Shown here: positions 8,755 through 19,199 of the stretch, one piece after another | How positions within the stretch are numbered: the first letter of the stretch is position 1 | Layout: every line of letters starts with the position of its first letter | Assembly (NCBI GenBank): GCA_030627205.1 | Contig: DAOUSN010000028.1 | Span: forward strand, 1-33,945 | Length of the DNA stretch: 33,945 nt | Origin: Methylococcaceae bacterium | GTDB lineage: Bacteria > Pseudomonadota > Gammaproteobacteria > Methylococcales > Methylomonadaceae | Direction of reading: 5' to 3' | Notes under the pieces: model-generated | What the model saw: the letters and a program-made list of their open reading frames with translations, nothing else | Database searches by the model: none | What the model was told of the DNA's origin: nothing | Program-made: the position numbers and the translations under genes

Positions 8755-8778
8755 AGAGACGCGAAGTTTCACGTCTCT
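8755..8778. repeat. GAGACG hairpin between convergent genes
   Basis: A 24-base near-palindrome with arms AGAGACG and CGTCTCT. It pairs with one mismatch and one G-T wobble and sits in the 62-base gap between the DUF475 gene and the convergent RlpA-like gene. No T-run follows on either strand. Its location and symmetry suggest a bidirectional transcription stop or a small dispersed palindromic element. Only one copy was seen in the window. Confidence 0.55.
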
Positions 8779-8793
8779 CGCTTAAAATAAAAT

Positions 8794-9156
8794 TTAAGGT
8801 TTTAACACCGTCACCTTTACTTTAGCCAATCCTCTTTTAACAAACTTCAATTTTTTAGCCGCCGCATAAGATAAATCAATCAATCGTTTCCGAAATTTAC
8901 CACGATCATTGATAGTGACGATAACAGAGCGGTTATTGCTTAAATTAGTCACTTTAACTTTACTACCAAAGGGAAGGTGTTTATGGGCGGCGGTTAATTT
9001 TCTCTTGTCATAACGTTGACCACTTGCCGTTTTCCTACCTTGAAATTTAGACGAATAATAACTGGCTGTTCCTTTTTCTGATGCCAGAGTATTATTTATA
9101 AAGACAGGTATTAAGCTAATAAAGCAAAGGCTAAAAAATAAATTTTTAAATATCAT
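8794..9156 (-). CDS. Short RlpA-like double-psi beta-barrel protein
   Basis: About 120 residues from the ATG at 9156; an upstream in-frame ATG at 9183 would add nine hydrophobic residues. Neither has a clear Shine-Dalgarno; I chose 9156 because it gives a more normal signal peptide (MIFKNLFFSLCFIS..., ending LASEKG). There is no lipobox Cys, so a soluble periplasmic protein is expected rather than a lipoprotein. The rest is a single RlpA double-psi beta-barrel: ASYYSSKFQGRKTASGQRYD, LTAAHKHLPFG, VTINDRGKF and IDLSYAAAKKL. There is no SPOR domain. RlpA proteins of Pseudomonas cleave naked glycan strands; the residue matching their catalytic Glu is Gln here (Q47), while the His (H58) and Asp (D84) are kept. 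It may be a binding-only or low-activity protein. Confidence 0.85.
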   Translation of the reverse strand: MIFKNLFFSLCFISLIPVFINNTLASEKGTASYYSSKFQGRKTASGQRYDKRKLTAAHKHLPFGSKVKVTNLSNNRSVIVTINDRGKFRKRLIDLSYAAAKKLKFVKRGLAKVKVTVLKP

Positions 9157-9353
9157 ATTTATATTAATTATAAAAATCACCATTTTAGCTTAAATTAAGT
9201 TTCTCTATATGGTATTTAATAGAAATAAAGTAACAGCTAATTACTTAAATAATTAATAAAATCTCTGGATTTATAATAACTTGCTAAAACAGGATTTAGA
9301 ATTTAACTTGCAATTCAAGCCGTTATCCTTTAGTTTAGACGGTTGCTTATAAA
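9157..9353. other. Divergent rlpA-thiC upstream region
   Basis: An AT-rich stretch between the RlpA-like gene and the thiC riboswitch, which must carry promoters for both directions. I see no hexamer pair with good spacing that I would call; TTGCAA at 9308-9313 is a weak -35 candidate for thiC. No gene or repeat was seen. Confidence 0.4.
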
Positions 9354-11361
<2,008 letters not shown>

Positions 11362-11382
11362 AAACGACAAATTTAGTTTGAA

Positions 11383-11419
11383 ATTCCCGACAATTTATGA
11401 GTAGTCAACTGTCGGGAAT
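11383..11419. terminator. Hairpin between convergent thiC and surA
   Basis: A perfect 10-base inverted repeat, ATTCCCGACA (11383-11392) with TGTCGGGAAT (11410-11419), has a 17-base loop. It sits in the 90-base gap between the ends of thiC (+) and surA (-). A T-run is lacking on the + strand and weak on the - strand, so it may act as a bidirectional, not strictly intrinsic, stop. Confidence 0.6.
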
Positions 11420-11451
11420 CTTACTAAAATACAAGGTTTTGGGAATATTAA

Positions 11452-12747
11452 TTATAATCTTTCTAAATAAATCTCTACAAATGCTTCACTACGTAATCTA
11501 CGCATCCAAAGCTCGGTTTCTTCTTCTATTTTGCGACGACGAATTTGTTCTCTGATTTGGTTTTTTCCAAACTCACCCTTGTCGTCCGTTTCTTCACGTT
11601 CTAAGACTTGAATAATATGCCAACCGAATGTTGTTTGTATTGGCTCACTAATTTCACCTAATGCTAATGAATTCATTGTTTGTTCAAAAACTGGAACTAA
11701 AACACCAGAAGTTACCCATCCTAAATCTCCTCCTTTAAGTGAGGAAGTGGGATCGTCTGAATGGGAACGTGCAAGTGTGGCAAAATTATCCCCATCTTTA
11801 ATTCGTTGCTTTAAGGTGACTAATTTTTGTCGAGCATCTTCATCATTCATCAATTCATTCGTTTTTATTAAAATATGACGTACTTTGGTTTTTGTAACTA
11901 GGTGATGTTCATCTAAATTAATAGCTCCTTTTAAATCCAGTACTTTGATAATATGAAAACCACTGGGACTTCTTATGGGTTTAGCAATATCATTTTTTTT
12001 CATGGTTGGAACAATCTCGGTAAAAATAGTTGGCATTTGTTCAATGGTACGCCAACCTAAATCACCACCTGTTAATGCTTTGTTGCCTTCTGAAACGCGT
12101 ATAGCTAATTGTTCAAAGTTTTCCCCAGTTCGTAATTTAGCAACAATTTTATTGGCTTTTGCATGGGCTACTTGAATCTCTTTTGCTTTTGCACCTTCAG
12201 GAAGGGCAATTAAAATATGCCCTAGATGATAGCTTACATCAGCATTAACTCCTGAACGAGTTTCTAGGTAATGTTGAATTTCTCGATCGGTAACTTTAAT
12301 TCGATTAGATATTTCACGAAGACGTAACTGCTCTAAAATTATTTCACTTTTAACCTTTTTTTCAAATTCTTGGTAATTTAAATCTTGGGCTTCAAACGTT
12401 GCTTTAAACTGTTGCAAACTCATGTTGTTTTCTTTTGCAATATTTGTAATAGCTGCCCGTAACATTTCATCACTTACTTGAGCACCTGAGCGTTCTGCCA
12501 ATTGATATTGTAATTTTTGTAAAATTAATCGCTCTAAAACTTGTTTTCTAAGAATAGGTTCAGGCGGCATTTGAGTTTGGTTTGCTCTTATCTTTTGAGA
12601 AATAACGTCGACTTCTTTATTTAATTCTTGATCAAGTATCACATCATTTTCAACAATGGCTATAATACGATCAAGAACCTCAGCATTTAATGTCGCACTA
12701 AAAAAAGAAAGTCCCCAGATAAAACTAATAATAATTATTTTAATCAT
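11452..12747 (-). CDS. surA: SurA, periplasmic chaperone/peptidyl-prolyl isomerase
   Basis: A 431-residue secreted protein with SurA architecture. A signal peptide (about 1-22, ...SATLNA) is followed by the N-terminal chaperone domain, which begins EVLDRIIAIVENDVILDQEL. Two parvulin domains follow: the first around residues 170-270 (YHLGHILIALP, GGDLGWRTIEQMP, GFHIIKVLD), the second around 285-385 (VRHILIKTNE, GGDLGWVTSGVLVP, GWHIIQVLE). A short C-terminal helix completes the chaperone core. SurA escorts outer-membrane beta-barrels, including LptD, across the periplasm. It lies 14 bases downstream of lptD on the same strand, the classic lptD-surA order; pdxA and rsmA do not follow it. Confidence 0.96.
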   Translation of the reverse strand: MIKIIIISFIWGLSFFSATLNAEVLDRIIAIVENDVILDQELNKEVDVISQKIRANQTQMPPEPILRKQVLERLILQKLQYQLAERSGAQVSDEMLRAAITNIAKENNMSLQQFKATFEAQDLNYQEFEKKVKSEIILEQLRLREISNRIKVTDREIQHYLETRSGVNADVSYHLGHILIALPEGAKAKEIQVAHAKANKIVAKLRTGENFEQLAIRVSEGNKALTGGDLGWRTIEQMPTIFTEIVPTMKKNDIAKPIRSPSGFHIIKVLDLKGAINLDEHHLVTKTKVRHILIKTNELMNDEDARQKLVTLKQRIKDGDNFATLARSHSDDPTSSLKGGDLGWVTSGVLVPVFEQTMNSLALGEISEPIQTTFGWHIIQVLEREETDDKGEFGKNQIREQIRRRKIEEETELWMRRLRSEAFVEIYLERL

Positions 12748-12761
12748 TTTTTTACGTGTCT

Positions 12762-15455
12762 CTATTGTGGTTTTTCATAACCAGAAATATTTTTCTCTAA
12801 AAATTCTTCAACTTTATCACCAAAACTGCTTAGTCCTTTCAATTCTAATTGTAGAAAAATACCTGTTTGTAATTCAGCTTCCGCAGTTGCACTAATCGCG
12901 TTAATATATTTTCGTCCAACAACACGAAATCTCCAGCAACAACCTTCTTTTTCCAGACCAATAAAACTTTCTTTGGTGGTATTAAATTTTAGTGAATATT
13001 GCCAACGTCCAACAGCGTACCAATTATCATAAATTGGCCAACGAAATGAGACATCACTTTGAATCAGTTCATTTTGTCGATATTGATAACCTAGATTGAT
13101 AACTTGGTCGGGACGATTAATAAATTGTAAGCGAACGTGTCCACGATCAAAGTCATTTTCGTAAGGATCCCATTGTAAACCCGTTGAAAATGATAAATGT
13201 TGATTAAAACGACCACTAAGTTCGGCAACAACATTGGAAAGTTGGTTAGTTTGAATAGCTTGACCTGGTAACATTGCTGTTCGGTCTGCAAAATAAAAAA
13301 CCTCCCCTATACCAAATTTTAAATATTCCATGCCTGTATTTGAGTCAATAATACGTGAAGTTAATCCGACTGAAACTTGATTGGCATTTTGTAGTCTATC
13401 GAGTCCACTATAACTATATTCTCTAAACAAACTGTTGTAGGTAAAATCATTAAGTGCGGTATCAAAAATAGGAATATCATCTTGATTTGTTTCTGGAATA
13501 TAAAGATAAAATACCCGAGGTTCAATTGTATGCAATAAATCAGCACTGCCAAATTTAAAATCCCTTTCTAAAAATAAACCAGTATCAATTGAAGCTATTG
13601 GTAATCCACGGCTAATGCTACTTGGTTTTCCTGCTAACTGATTGTTCAATAAATAATGTGTAAATTGGAATGATATTTTAGGGATAATATACGATCCCGA
13701 ATCAATGATAGGTAAAGATACAAAAGGTTTGGTATTAAAACGGTGAGCGGTAATACTATTTGAGCGATAAAAATTAATGTACTCATTGCTCATACCTAAA
13801 TCTACGGGGATGGTTGAGTCGAATGAGTGGTTTAAATTTAAGGCGACTTGAGGTAATTTTAAATAAGGTCTAAATGTTTCAGGTATGGTTCTATCAATCG
13901 TTTGGTAACTTTCTGCACGAGTTAAAAAAGAAACTCCCGGCTGATTATAACGAATATCAGCCCGACTTCTAACATGTCGTCTATCAGAAATACTTAAAGT
14001 ATCACCTAACTCATCAAAATAATCATTATCAGATACAAAATTAAGATCTAGGTCGGCAATTAACCCTTTTGCAAGACGAGTAACATTGAGAAGTTTTCCA
14101 TGAAATCTAGGTCGATTTCGTAATTCATCATAAGGCATTATTTCTAAACCTACTGAACCTTTAGTTATTTCAGTAAGGTATCGAAAATCACCGCCTAATA
14201 AAACCCCACGTTTACTCAGATAACGGGGTCGTAAGGTTGCATCTAAATTTGGGGCAATATTCCAATAAAAAGGAATTTCCATATCAAACCCATTTTCTTC
14301 ATTTGAGCCAATACTTGGAAATAAAAACCCAGTAGTACGGCGGTCATCAATAGGGAAATTAATATATGGTGTATAAAGAATAGGAACGCCTTTAAACTCT
14401 AGCCAAGCATTCGTTGCTGATCCTAAACCACTTTCTTTGTTCATTTTAAAACGACTTGCATGAACAATCCAATCCTGATTTCCAGGGCGACAGCTAGTGT
14501 AAGATGCATCTTTGTAATGTGATAACAGGTCACTGTCTCGATATGCAACTTTAGCACTACCACGTATAGGACCGTCAAGTGAAATAAACAGTGCATCACG
14601 TAAAACGGATTGATCGGTTGCAAAATGTAAGGACGCGCTGTTACTAAATAAAGCTAAACCATCTTCACTATAATAAACTTGACCTTGAGTATCCATCATA
14701 TCAGACACCGTATCATAACTGGCCATATTTGCCCGTAAATGTTGGTCAGCACGAGTCATTTCAACATTACCTGTAAACCCTGTAATTTCACCATCTAATA
14801 ATTCTGAATAATCTGAGGTAATATCTAAAGGTGTAGTTTCTCTTAAATTTTTTCTTGGAATACGATTTTTTGCTATTGGTTGGCGACTATCACATTGTCC
14901 CCAGGGGTCATAAGAAAATTCTGACAATAAATTTTTAAACGCACTTTCTTGTTGCCGACTAAAAGCAGGATCTAATAAACCAATTCCAGTATCATAATCT
15001 TCTTTAATAATTTGTAATTTTCCTTTAGGGTCTACACCTACTAACTGACAATTCCAATCACCATTTTCAGAGGCAGGTAAACAATTCCAACCATCAGGAT
15101 TATTAGACGACTTAGGTGGAGCGTCAATAGATGGATTCATAACCACATTTGGCGTAATTAATGGCGCAATAGAAGCAGGGTTTTTAGCAAATTTAACGTT
15201 AATTTCTTCCTGAGTCTTAGGTTTATGTAATTGCTTTTTTCTAACTATTTCAGGTGATTTATGAGTAACCGAGGGTTCTGCTTTTATTTCAGGAGGTACT
15301 TCTTCTATAGCGTTTAGTTTGGTGGATGTAAGTGGTTTTTCATTCACACAAGACCATTCGCCAGATTCATTTTTCTGGCAATTCCCATCAGATTTTGCCG
15401 CAAGGCTAAATGGGGCATATACAAAAAGAAAAACAACAAAAAGATGACGGTTCAT
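12762..15455 (-). CDS. lptD: LptD, outer-membrane LPS translocon
   Basis: An 897-residue outer-membrane protein, longer than E. coli LptD (784). The order is signal peptide (about 1-20), an extended N-terminal region (21-185), the OstA/jellyroll domain (about 205-320), and the large beta-barrel to the C-terminus. The four Cys that form the interdomain disulfides of LptD can be matched to C188, C321 and the adjacent pair C839-C840 (GCCWRF). Four further Cys (C26, C36, C125, C136) lie in two similar N-terminal motifs of the type C-x9/10-C with G-E/D-W before the second Cys. LptD with LptE inserts lipopolysaccharide into the outer leaflet. It is divergent from amgK across about 100 bases. Confidence 0.95.
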   Translation of the reverse strand: MNRHLFVVFLFVYAPFSLAAKSDGNCQKNESGEWSCVNEKPLTSTKLNAIEEVPPEIKAEPSVTHKSPEIVRKKQLHKPKTQEEINVKFAKNPASIAPLITPNVVMNPSIDAPPKSSNNPDGWNCLPASENGDWNCQLVGVDPKGKLQIIKEDYDTGIGLLDPAFSRQQESAFKNLLSEFSYDPWGQCDSRQPIAKNRIPRKNLRETTPLDITSDYSELLDGEITGFTGNVEMTRADQHLRANMASYDTVSDMMDTQGQVYYSEDGLALFSNSASLHFATDQSVLRDALFISLDGPIRGSAKVAYRDSDLLSHYKDASYTSCRPGNQDWIVHASRFKMNKESGLGSATNAWLEFKGVPILYTPYINFPIDDRRTTGFLFPSIGSNEENGFDMEIPFYWNIAPNLDATLRPRYLSKRGVLLGGDFRYLTEITKGSVGLEIMPYDELRNRPRFHGKLLNVTRLAKGLIADLDLNFVSDNDYFDELGDTLSISDRRHVRSRADIRYNQPGVSFLTRAESYQTIDRTIPETFRPYLKLPQVALNLNHSFDSTIPVDLGMSNEYINFYRSNSITAHRFNTKPFVSLPIIDSGSYIIPKISFQFTHYLLNNQLAGKPSSISRGLPIASIDTGLFLERDFKFGSADLLHTIEPRVFYLYIPETNQDDIPIFDTALNDFTYNSLFREYSYSGLDRLQNANQVSVGLTSRIIDSNTGMEYLKFGIGEVFYFADRTAMLPGQAIQTNQLSNVVAELSGRFNQHLSFSTGLQWDPYENDFDRGHVRLQFINRPDQVINLGYQYRQNELIQSDVSFRWPIYDNWYAVGRWQYSLKFNTTKESFIGLEKEGCCWRFRVVGRKYINAISATAEAELQTGIFLQLELKGLSSFGDKVEEFLEKNISGYEKPQ

Positions 15456-15554
15456 GGTTAGTTTTGTGGCTTAATAATGCGAAAATCGAATAAAATACAA
15501 CTTACCATTCTACCTGAAATTTAATTATATTTTACAATAAAAGCCTTAAACGTG

Positions 15555-16550
15555 ATGATAACTTCCGATAAACGAGCTACTGTAATCCTTGATTGGCTTG
15601 AAAATAAAATTCTTTTAAAAGTTAATTCCTTTGAATTAGCCTCTAGTGACGCTAGTTTTAGACGTTATTTTAGAGTTTTGCATCCACAAGGTTCATATAT
15701 TGTTATGGATGCCCCGCCTGATAAAGAAGACATCACTCCGTTTATTAACGTTGCGGCATTGTTGAAAAATTCAACAGTAAATGTTCCTCATATTTATCAT
15801 CAAAATTTACCACAAGGTTTTTTGTTATTAGAAGACTTCGGTTCAAAATGTTTACTTGATGAACTTACCACCATCAATGCGGACATACTTTATCAAAATG
15901 CACTTAATGAGTTGTTTAAGTTACAATCACATACAAGTATAAAAAAATCTAACTTACCTCTCTATGATAAAGCATTATTAACCGATGAATTATCACTTTT
16001 TTATAATTGGTTTACCAAAAAATTACTGGGAAAAACAATACCCCAAAATTTACAGCAGCATTTAAATAATTTTTTAATTGAATCGGCATTAGAGCAACCA
16101 CAAGTATGTGTACATAGAGATTATCATTCTCGTAATTTAATGGTTTCTGGTTCAAAACCTATGGGGGTGATTGACTTTCAAGATGCGGTTATCGGAGCGA
16201 TAACCTATGATCTGGTGTCTTTATTACGTGATTGTTATATTACTTGGCCGGAAGATCGTTTAGATATTTGGTTAATTGCGTATTATTTACGGTTGTTTGA
16301 AAATAAAATGCTGGAGGTTTCTTTTGCAACATTTAAACGCTGGTTTGATTTAATCGGGTTACACAGACATCTTAAAGTCCTTGGTATTTTTTCACGTTTG
16401 CATTTACGGGATAATAAATCAACTTATTTAGCTGATATTCCTCGAATAATGGCTTATATTGAACAAATTTGCCAACGTTATCCTGAATTAAATGAATTTG
16501 ATCATTGGCTTAAAACTCGAATTATTCCTTTTTACCAACACAAATTATGA
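15555..16550 (+). CDS. amgK: AmgK, anomeric MurNAc/GlcNAc kinase
   Basis: A 331-residue aminoglycoside-phosphotransferase-fold kinase. Key motifs are SSDASFRRYFRV (nucleotide loop), the catalytic VHRDYHSRNLMV (H-x-D-x4-N) and the metal-binding VIDFQDAVIG. Paired with the adjacent MurU, it fits AmgK of the Pseudomonas-type recycling bypass: it phosphorylates MurNAc or GlcNAc at the anomeric carbon. A GTG three bases upstream (15552) is an equally possible start, and no clear Shine-Dalgarno distinguishes them. Its stop overlaps the murU start by four bases (ATGA). Older annotations call this family an aminoglycoside phosphotransferase; antibiotic modification is not implied. Confidence 0.9.
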   Translation: MITSDKRATVILDWLENKILLKVNSFELASSDASFRRYFRVLHPQGSYIVMDAPPDKEDITPFINVAALLKNSTVNVPHIYHQNLPQGFLLLEDFGSKCLLDELTTINADILYQNALNELFKLQSHTSIKKSNLPLYDKALLTDELSLFYNWFTKKLLGKTIPQNLQQHLNNFLIESALEQPQVCVHRDYHSRNLMVSGSKPMGVIDFQDAVIGAITYDLVSLLRDCYITWPEDRLDIWLIAYYLRLFENKMLEVSFATFKRWFDLIGLHRHLKVLGIFSRLHLRDNKSTYLADIPRIMAYIEQICQRYPELNEFDHWLKTRIIPFYQHKL

Positions 16551-17206
16551 AAGCAATGATATTAGCCGCAGGGCGTGGCGACCGAATGTTACCTTTAACT
16601 AAAAATACTCCAAAGCCATTATTAAAAGTTAATGGTAAGTCATTAATTCAATACAATATTGAAAAATTAGTCAATGCAGGATTTAAAGACATCGTGATAA
16701 ATGTTGCCTATTTAGGTTTACAAATTATGAATTCTTTAGGTAATGGCAAACAATTTGGAGCAACTATTGCTTACTCTAATGAAGGTGAACAGGGATTAGA
16801 AACAGCAGGAGGAATTATTAAGGCATTGCCTTTATTAGGAGATAAGCCTTTTATTGTGATTAATAGTGATATTATTTGTCATTTTCCCTTAGAAAGACTA
16901 AGAAAACAGCGGTTAACGCTGGCACATTTAATTTTAGTTGATAATCCTGAATTTCATTTGGATGGGGATTTTTCTTTAGCAACCAATGGTTTGTTGAGTA
17001 CCGCTCATGATAATCGCTATACTTTTACGGGCATAGGACTTTACAACCCTAAGCTTTTTGAAAATCATGAAATAAATAAATTAAAATTAGGACCTATATT
17101 AAAAGATGCTGCTGATAAAGGCTATGTTTCTGGTGAAAAGTTTATGGGTTTATGGATGGATATAGGAACGCCGCAACGATTACAGGAATTAGAGTTACTA
17201 ACTTAA
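16547..17206 (+). CDS. murU: MurU, MurNAc-1-phosphate uridylyltransferase
   Basis: A 219-residue sugar-nucleotidyltransferase with the hallmark N-terminus MILAAGRGDRMLPLTKNTPKP, the substrate segment ETAGGIIKALPLLG and the metal-site INSDI. Translational coupling to amgK identifies it as MurU. It makes UDP-MurNAc from MurNAc-1-phosphate and UTP, bypassing MurA and MurB, a route known in Pseudomonas to lower fosfomycin sensitivity. The C-terminus keeps the typical GLWMDIGTPQRL. It ends 13 bases from the convergent gloB. Confidence 0.92.
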   Translation: MKAMILAAGRGDRMLPLTKNTPKPLLKVNGKSLIQYNIEKLVNAGFKDIVINVAYLGLQIMNSLGNGKQFGATIAYSNEGEQGLETAGGIIKALPLLGDKPFIVINSDIICHFPLERLRKQRLTLAHLILVDNPEFHLDGDFSLATNGLLSTAHDNRYTFTGIGLYNPKLFENHEINKLKLGPILKDAADKGYVSGEKFMGLWMDIGTPQRLQELELLT

Positions 17207-17219
17207 AGTAGCGATAATC

Positions 17220-17948
17220 TTAATTCACAAAATTATCTTTTTGTTGTCTAATCTCCGCAAATTCTAAATAGGTTTTTGCATTTAAAAAAGGATTGGTTGC
17301 TAACTCTTCGGCAAGTGAAAAGGGAACGGTGGCTAATCCTTGTTGACGTTGTTGTTTTACATGCTGCATTCTAGCTTTTAAATCTGCATTTTTAGGATCA
17401 ATACTTAAGGCAAAATAACCATTGTTTTCAGTGTACTCATGGGCGCAATAAATCTGAGTATTTGATGGCAACACCGCTAATTTATTTAAAGAATGCCACA
17501 TTTGTTCTGCACTACCCTCAAATAATCGCCCACATCCCATTGCGAATAAAGTATCACCACAAAATAAAGCATTTGCAGCTTTAAACCAAAAAACAATATG
17601 CCCCAAGGTATGACCATCGGTTGCGATGACAGTTGCTGTTGCTGAACCTAATTGAAAACTATCACCTTCTTTTAGTGGAATATCAATTTGTGGAATGCGA
17701 TTATGATCGGATTCAGCGGCAACTATTTGACAGGCGGTTACTTTTTTCAAGGTTGCATTGCCACCAATATGGTCACTATGATGATGAGTATTTAAAATAT
17801 AGGTAAGTGATAAGCCTAATGCGTTCAATTTTTCTAAAACAGGCTCGGCGAGTGCAGGGTCAACTACTGCGGTTTGATTACTGTCAGTATCATGAAGTAA
17901 ATAAATGTAATTATCACTTAAAACAGGAATTTGATGAATGTTTAACAT
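17220..17948 (-). CDS. gloB: GloB, hydroxyacylglutathione hydrolase (glyoxalase II)
   Basis: A 242-residue metallo-beta-lactamase-fold enzyme, slightly shorter than most GloB proteins. The metal motif T54-HHHSDH-60-IGG is intact, with TDGHTLGHIVFW and LFCGDTLFAMGCGRLFEG as the later ligands, and CAHEYTENNGYFA typical of glyoxalase II. It hydrolyses S-lactoylglutathione to lactate and glutathione, the last step of methylglyoxal detoxification. The gene stands alone, convergent with murU and divergent from dacB (84-base gap). Confidence 0.95.
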   Translation of the reverse strand: MLNIHQIPVLSDNYIYLLHDTDSNQTAVVDPALAEPVLEKLNALGLSLTYILNTHHHSDHIGGNATLKKVTACQIVAAESDHNRIPQIDIPLKEGDSFQLGSATATVIATDGHTLGHIVFWFKAANALFCGDTLFAMGCGRLFEGSAEQMWHSLNKLAVLPSNTQIYCAHEYTENNGYFALSIDPKNADLKARMQHVKQQRQQGLATVPFSLAEELATNPFLNAKTYLEFAEIRQQKDNFVN

Positions 17949-18032
17949 AATGTAATTAGAAGGTAGAAAATAGAAATTTTAGTTACATACTCTATACTTT
18001 AGGTTTCTACTTTATCATCTATTGGTTGAATA

Positions 18033-19199
18033 ATGAAGACTATAAGTTTTACTGCGGTGTTTTTTTTATTAACATTTTATACTTCCTTTGTTAACGCTAA
18101 AAGTGCTTTACAACGTTTATATCAAATGCCAAAAGCGAGTCTTTATGTTAGCGGAGATAATAGCCATCATTTAAACGAGAATCAACCAAGGATTCCAGCC
18201 TCAACACTTAAAATTCTCACGGCGTTATTAGCTTTAAAAACCTGGAAACCTGACCACCACTTTCACACTGATTTTTATTTAAACGACCAACAAAATCTTA
18301 TTATTAAAGGTTATGGTGATCCTTATATTACCTCTGAAGAATTAGACAAAATGATTTTTCAACTTAAAAAAAAGGGGCTTACAAAAATTAACGACTTAAT
18401 CATGGATAGTTCTTATTTTATTGATAATATAGTCATCAATGGACGCTCACAAACAAATAATCCTTATGACGCACCGCTTAGTGCATTGGCAATTAATTTT
18501 AATACCTTAAGTATTCACCGTAATAAAAAAGGGATATATAGTGGTGAATCTCAAACGCCCTTAACTCCAATAATGAAAACATTTGCCAGGCGACTTTCTT
18601 ATGGAAAACATCGGGTAAATTTAAAAAAACAACAGCTTGCACCACGTTATTTTGCTGAAGTTTTTATCGAAAAATTACGACAAAATGGAATTGAGGTTCA
18701 TGGAAAGGTTTTAGAGGGGCAGGGTGGTAATATAAAAAAGGTGTTTTATCAGCACTTGAATAGTAAAACTTTAGCTAAAACCATTGAGGCAATGTTGAAA
18801 TATTCCAATAATTTTATTGCTAATCAATTATTTTTAATGATGGGAGCAAAAGCGTATGGTATGCCTGCGACGATAGATAAATCACAACGGGCTTATACTG
18901 AAAAAGTTAAACAGTTATTTAATTGGGATAAAAAATTTTATGAGGGAGCTGGATTATCTCGTCATAATTATTTAACTGCTGTTGAGCTTGTTCAAGTTTT
19001 ACAACAATTTGCACCATATAAGAAACTGATGAAATCACAAAATAACCGAATTTTAGCGAAAACTGGAACATTAACAGGGGTGAGTAGTTATGCTGGTTAT
19101 CTTTATAAAAATAATCAATGGTTACCATTTGCCTTACTCATTAATCAATCTGTTAATGGGAGTTTTAGAAAACAAATTGCCGCTGAGTTGTTAAATTAA
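18033..19199 (+). CDS. dacB: DacB/PBP4-family D-alanyl-D-alanine carboxypeptidase
   Basis: A 388-residue peptidase S13 protein with signal peptide (about 1-22, ...SFVNA). All three penicillin-binding motifs are present: S57-x-x-K60 (PASTLK), S258-N-N260 (YSNNFIAN) and K343-T-G345 (AKTGTLTG). It removes the terminal D-Ala from, or cleaves crosslinks in, peptidoglycan in the periplasm. It is shorter than E. coli PBP4 (477), mainly in the inserted domain between the first two motifs. The stop overlaps the next start by one base (TAATG), so the following permease gene is translationally coupled. Confidence 0.92.
   Translation: MKTISFTAVFFLLTFYTSFVNAKSALQRLYQMPKASLYVSGDNSHHLNENQPRIPASTLKILTALLALKTWKPDHHFHTDFYLNDQQNLIIKGYGDPYITSEELDKMIFQLKKKGLTKINDLIMDSSYFIDNIVINGRSQTNNPYDAPLSALAINFNTLSIHRNKKGIYSGESQTPLTPIMKTFARRLSYGKHRVNLKKQQLAPRYFAEVFIEKLRQNGIEVHGKVLEGQGGNIKKVFYQHLNSKTLAKTIEAMLKYSNNFIANQLFLMMGAKAYGMPATIDKSQRAYTEKVKQLFNWDKKFYEGAGLSRHNYLTAVELVQVLQQFAPYKKLMKSQNNRILAKTGTLTGVSSYAGYLYKNNQWLPFALLINQSVNGSFRKQIAAELLN

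Noticed and set aside
12656-12895. 79-codon plus-strand frame across the lptD-surA junction
   Set aside because: Overlaps two clear minus-strand genes and shows no recognisable domain.
15555-16550. Aminoglycoside resistance phosphotransferase
   Set aside because: The APH fold is shared, but coupling to murU identifies AmgK of peptidoglycan recycling.
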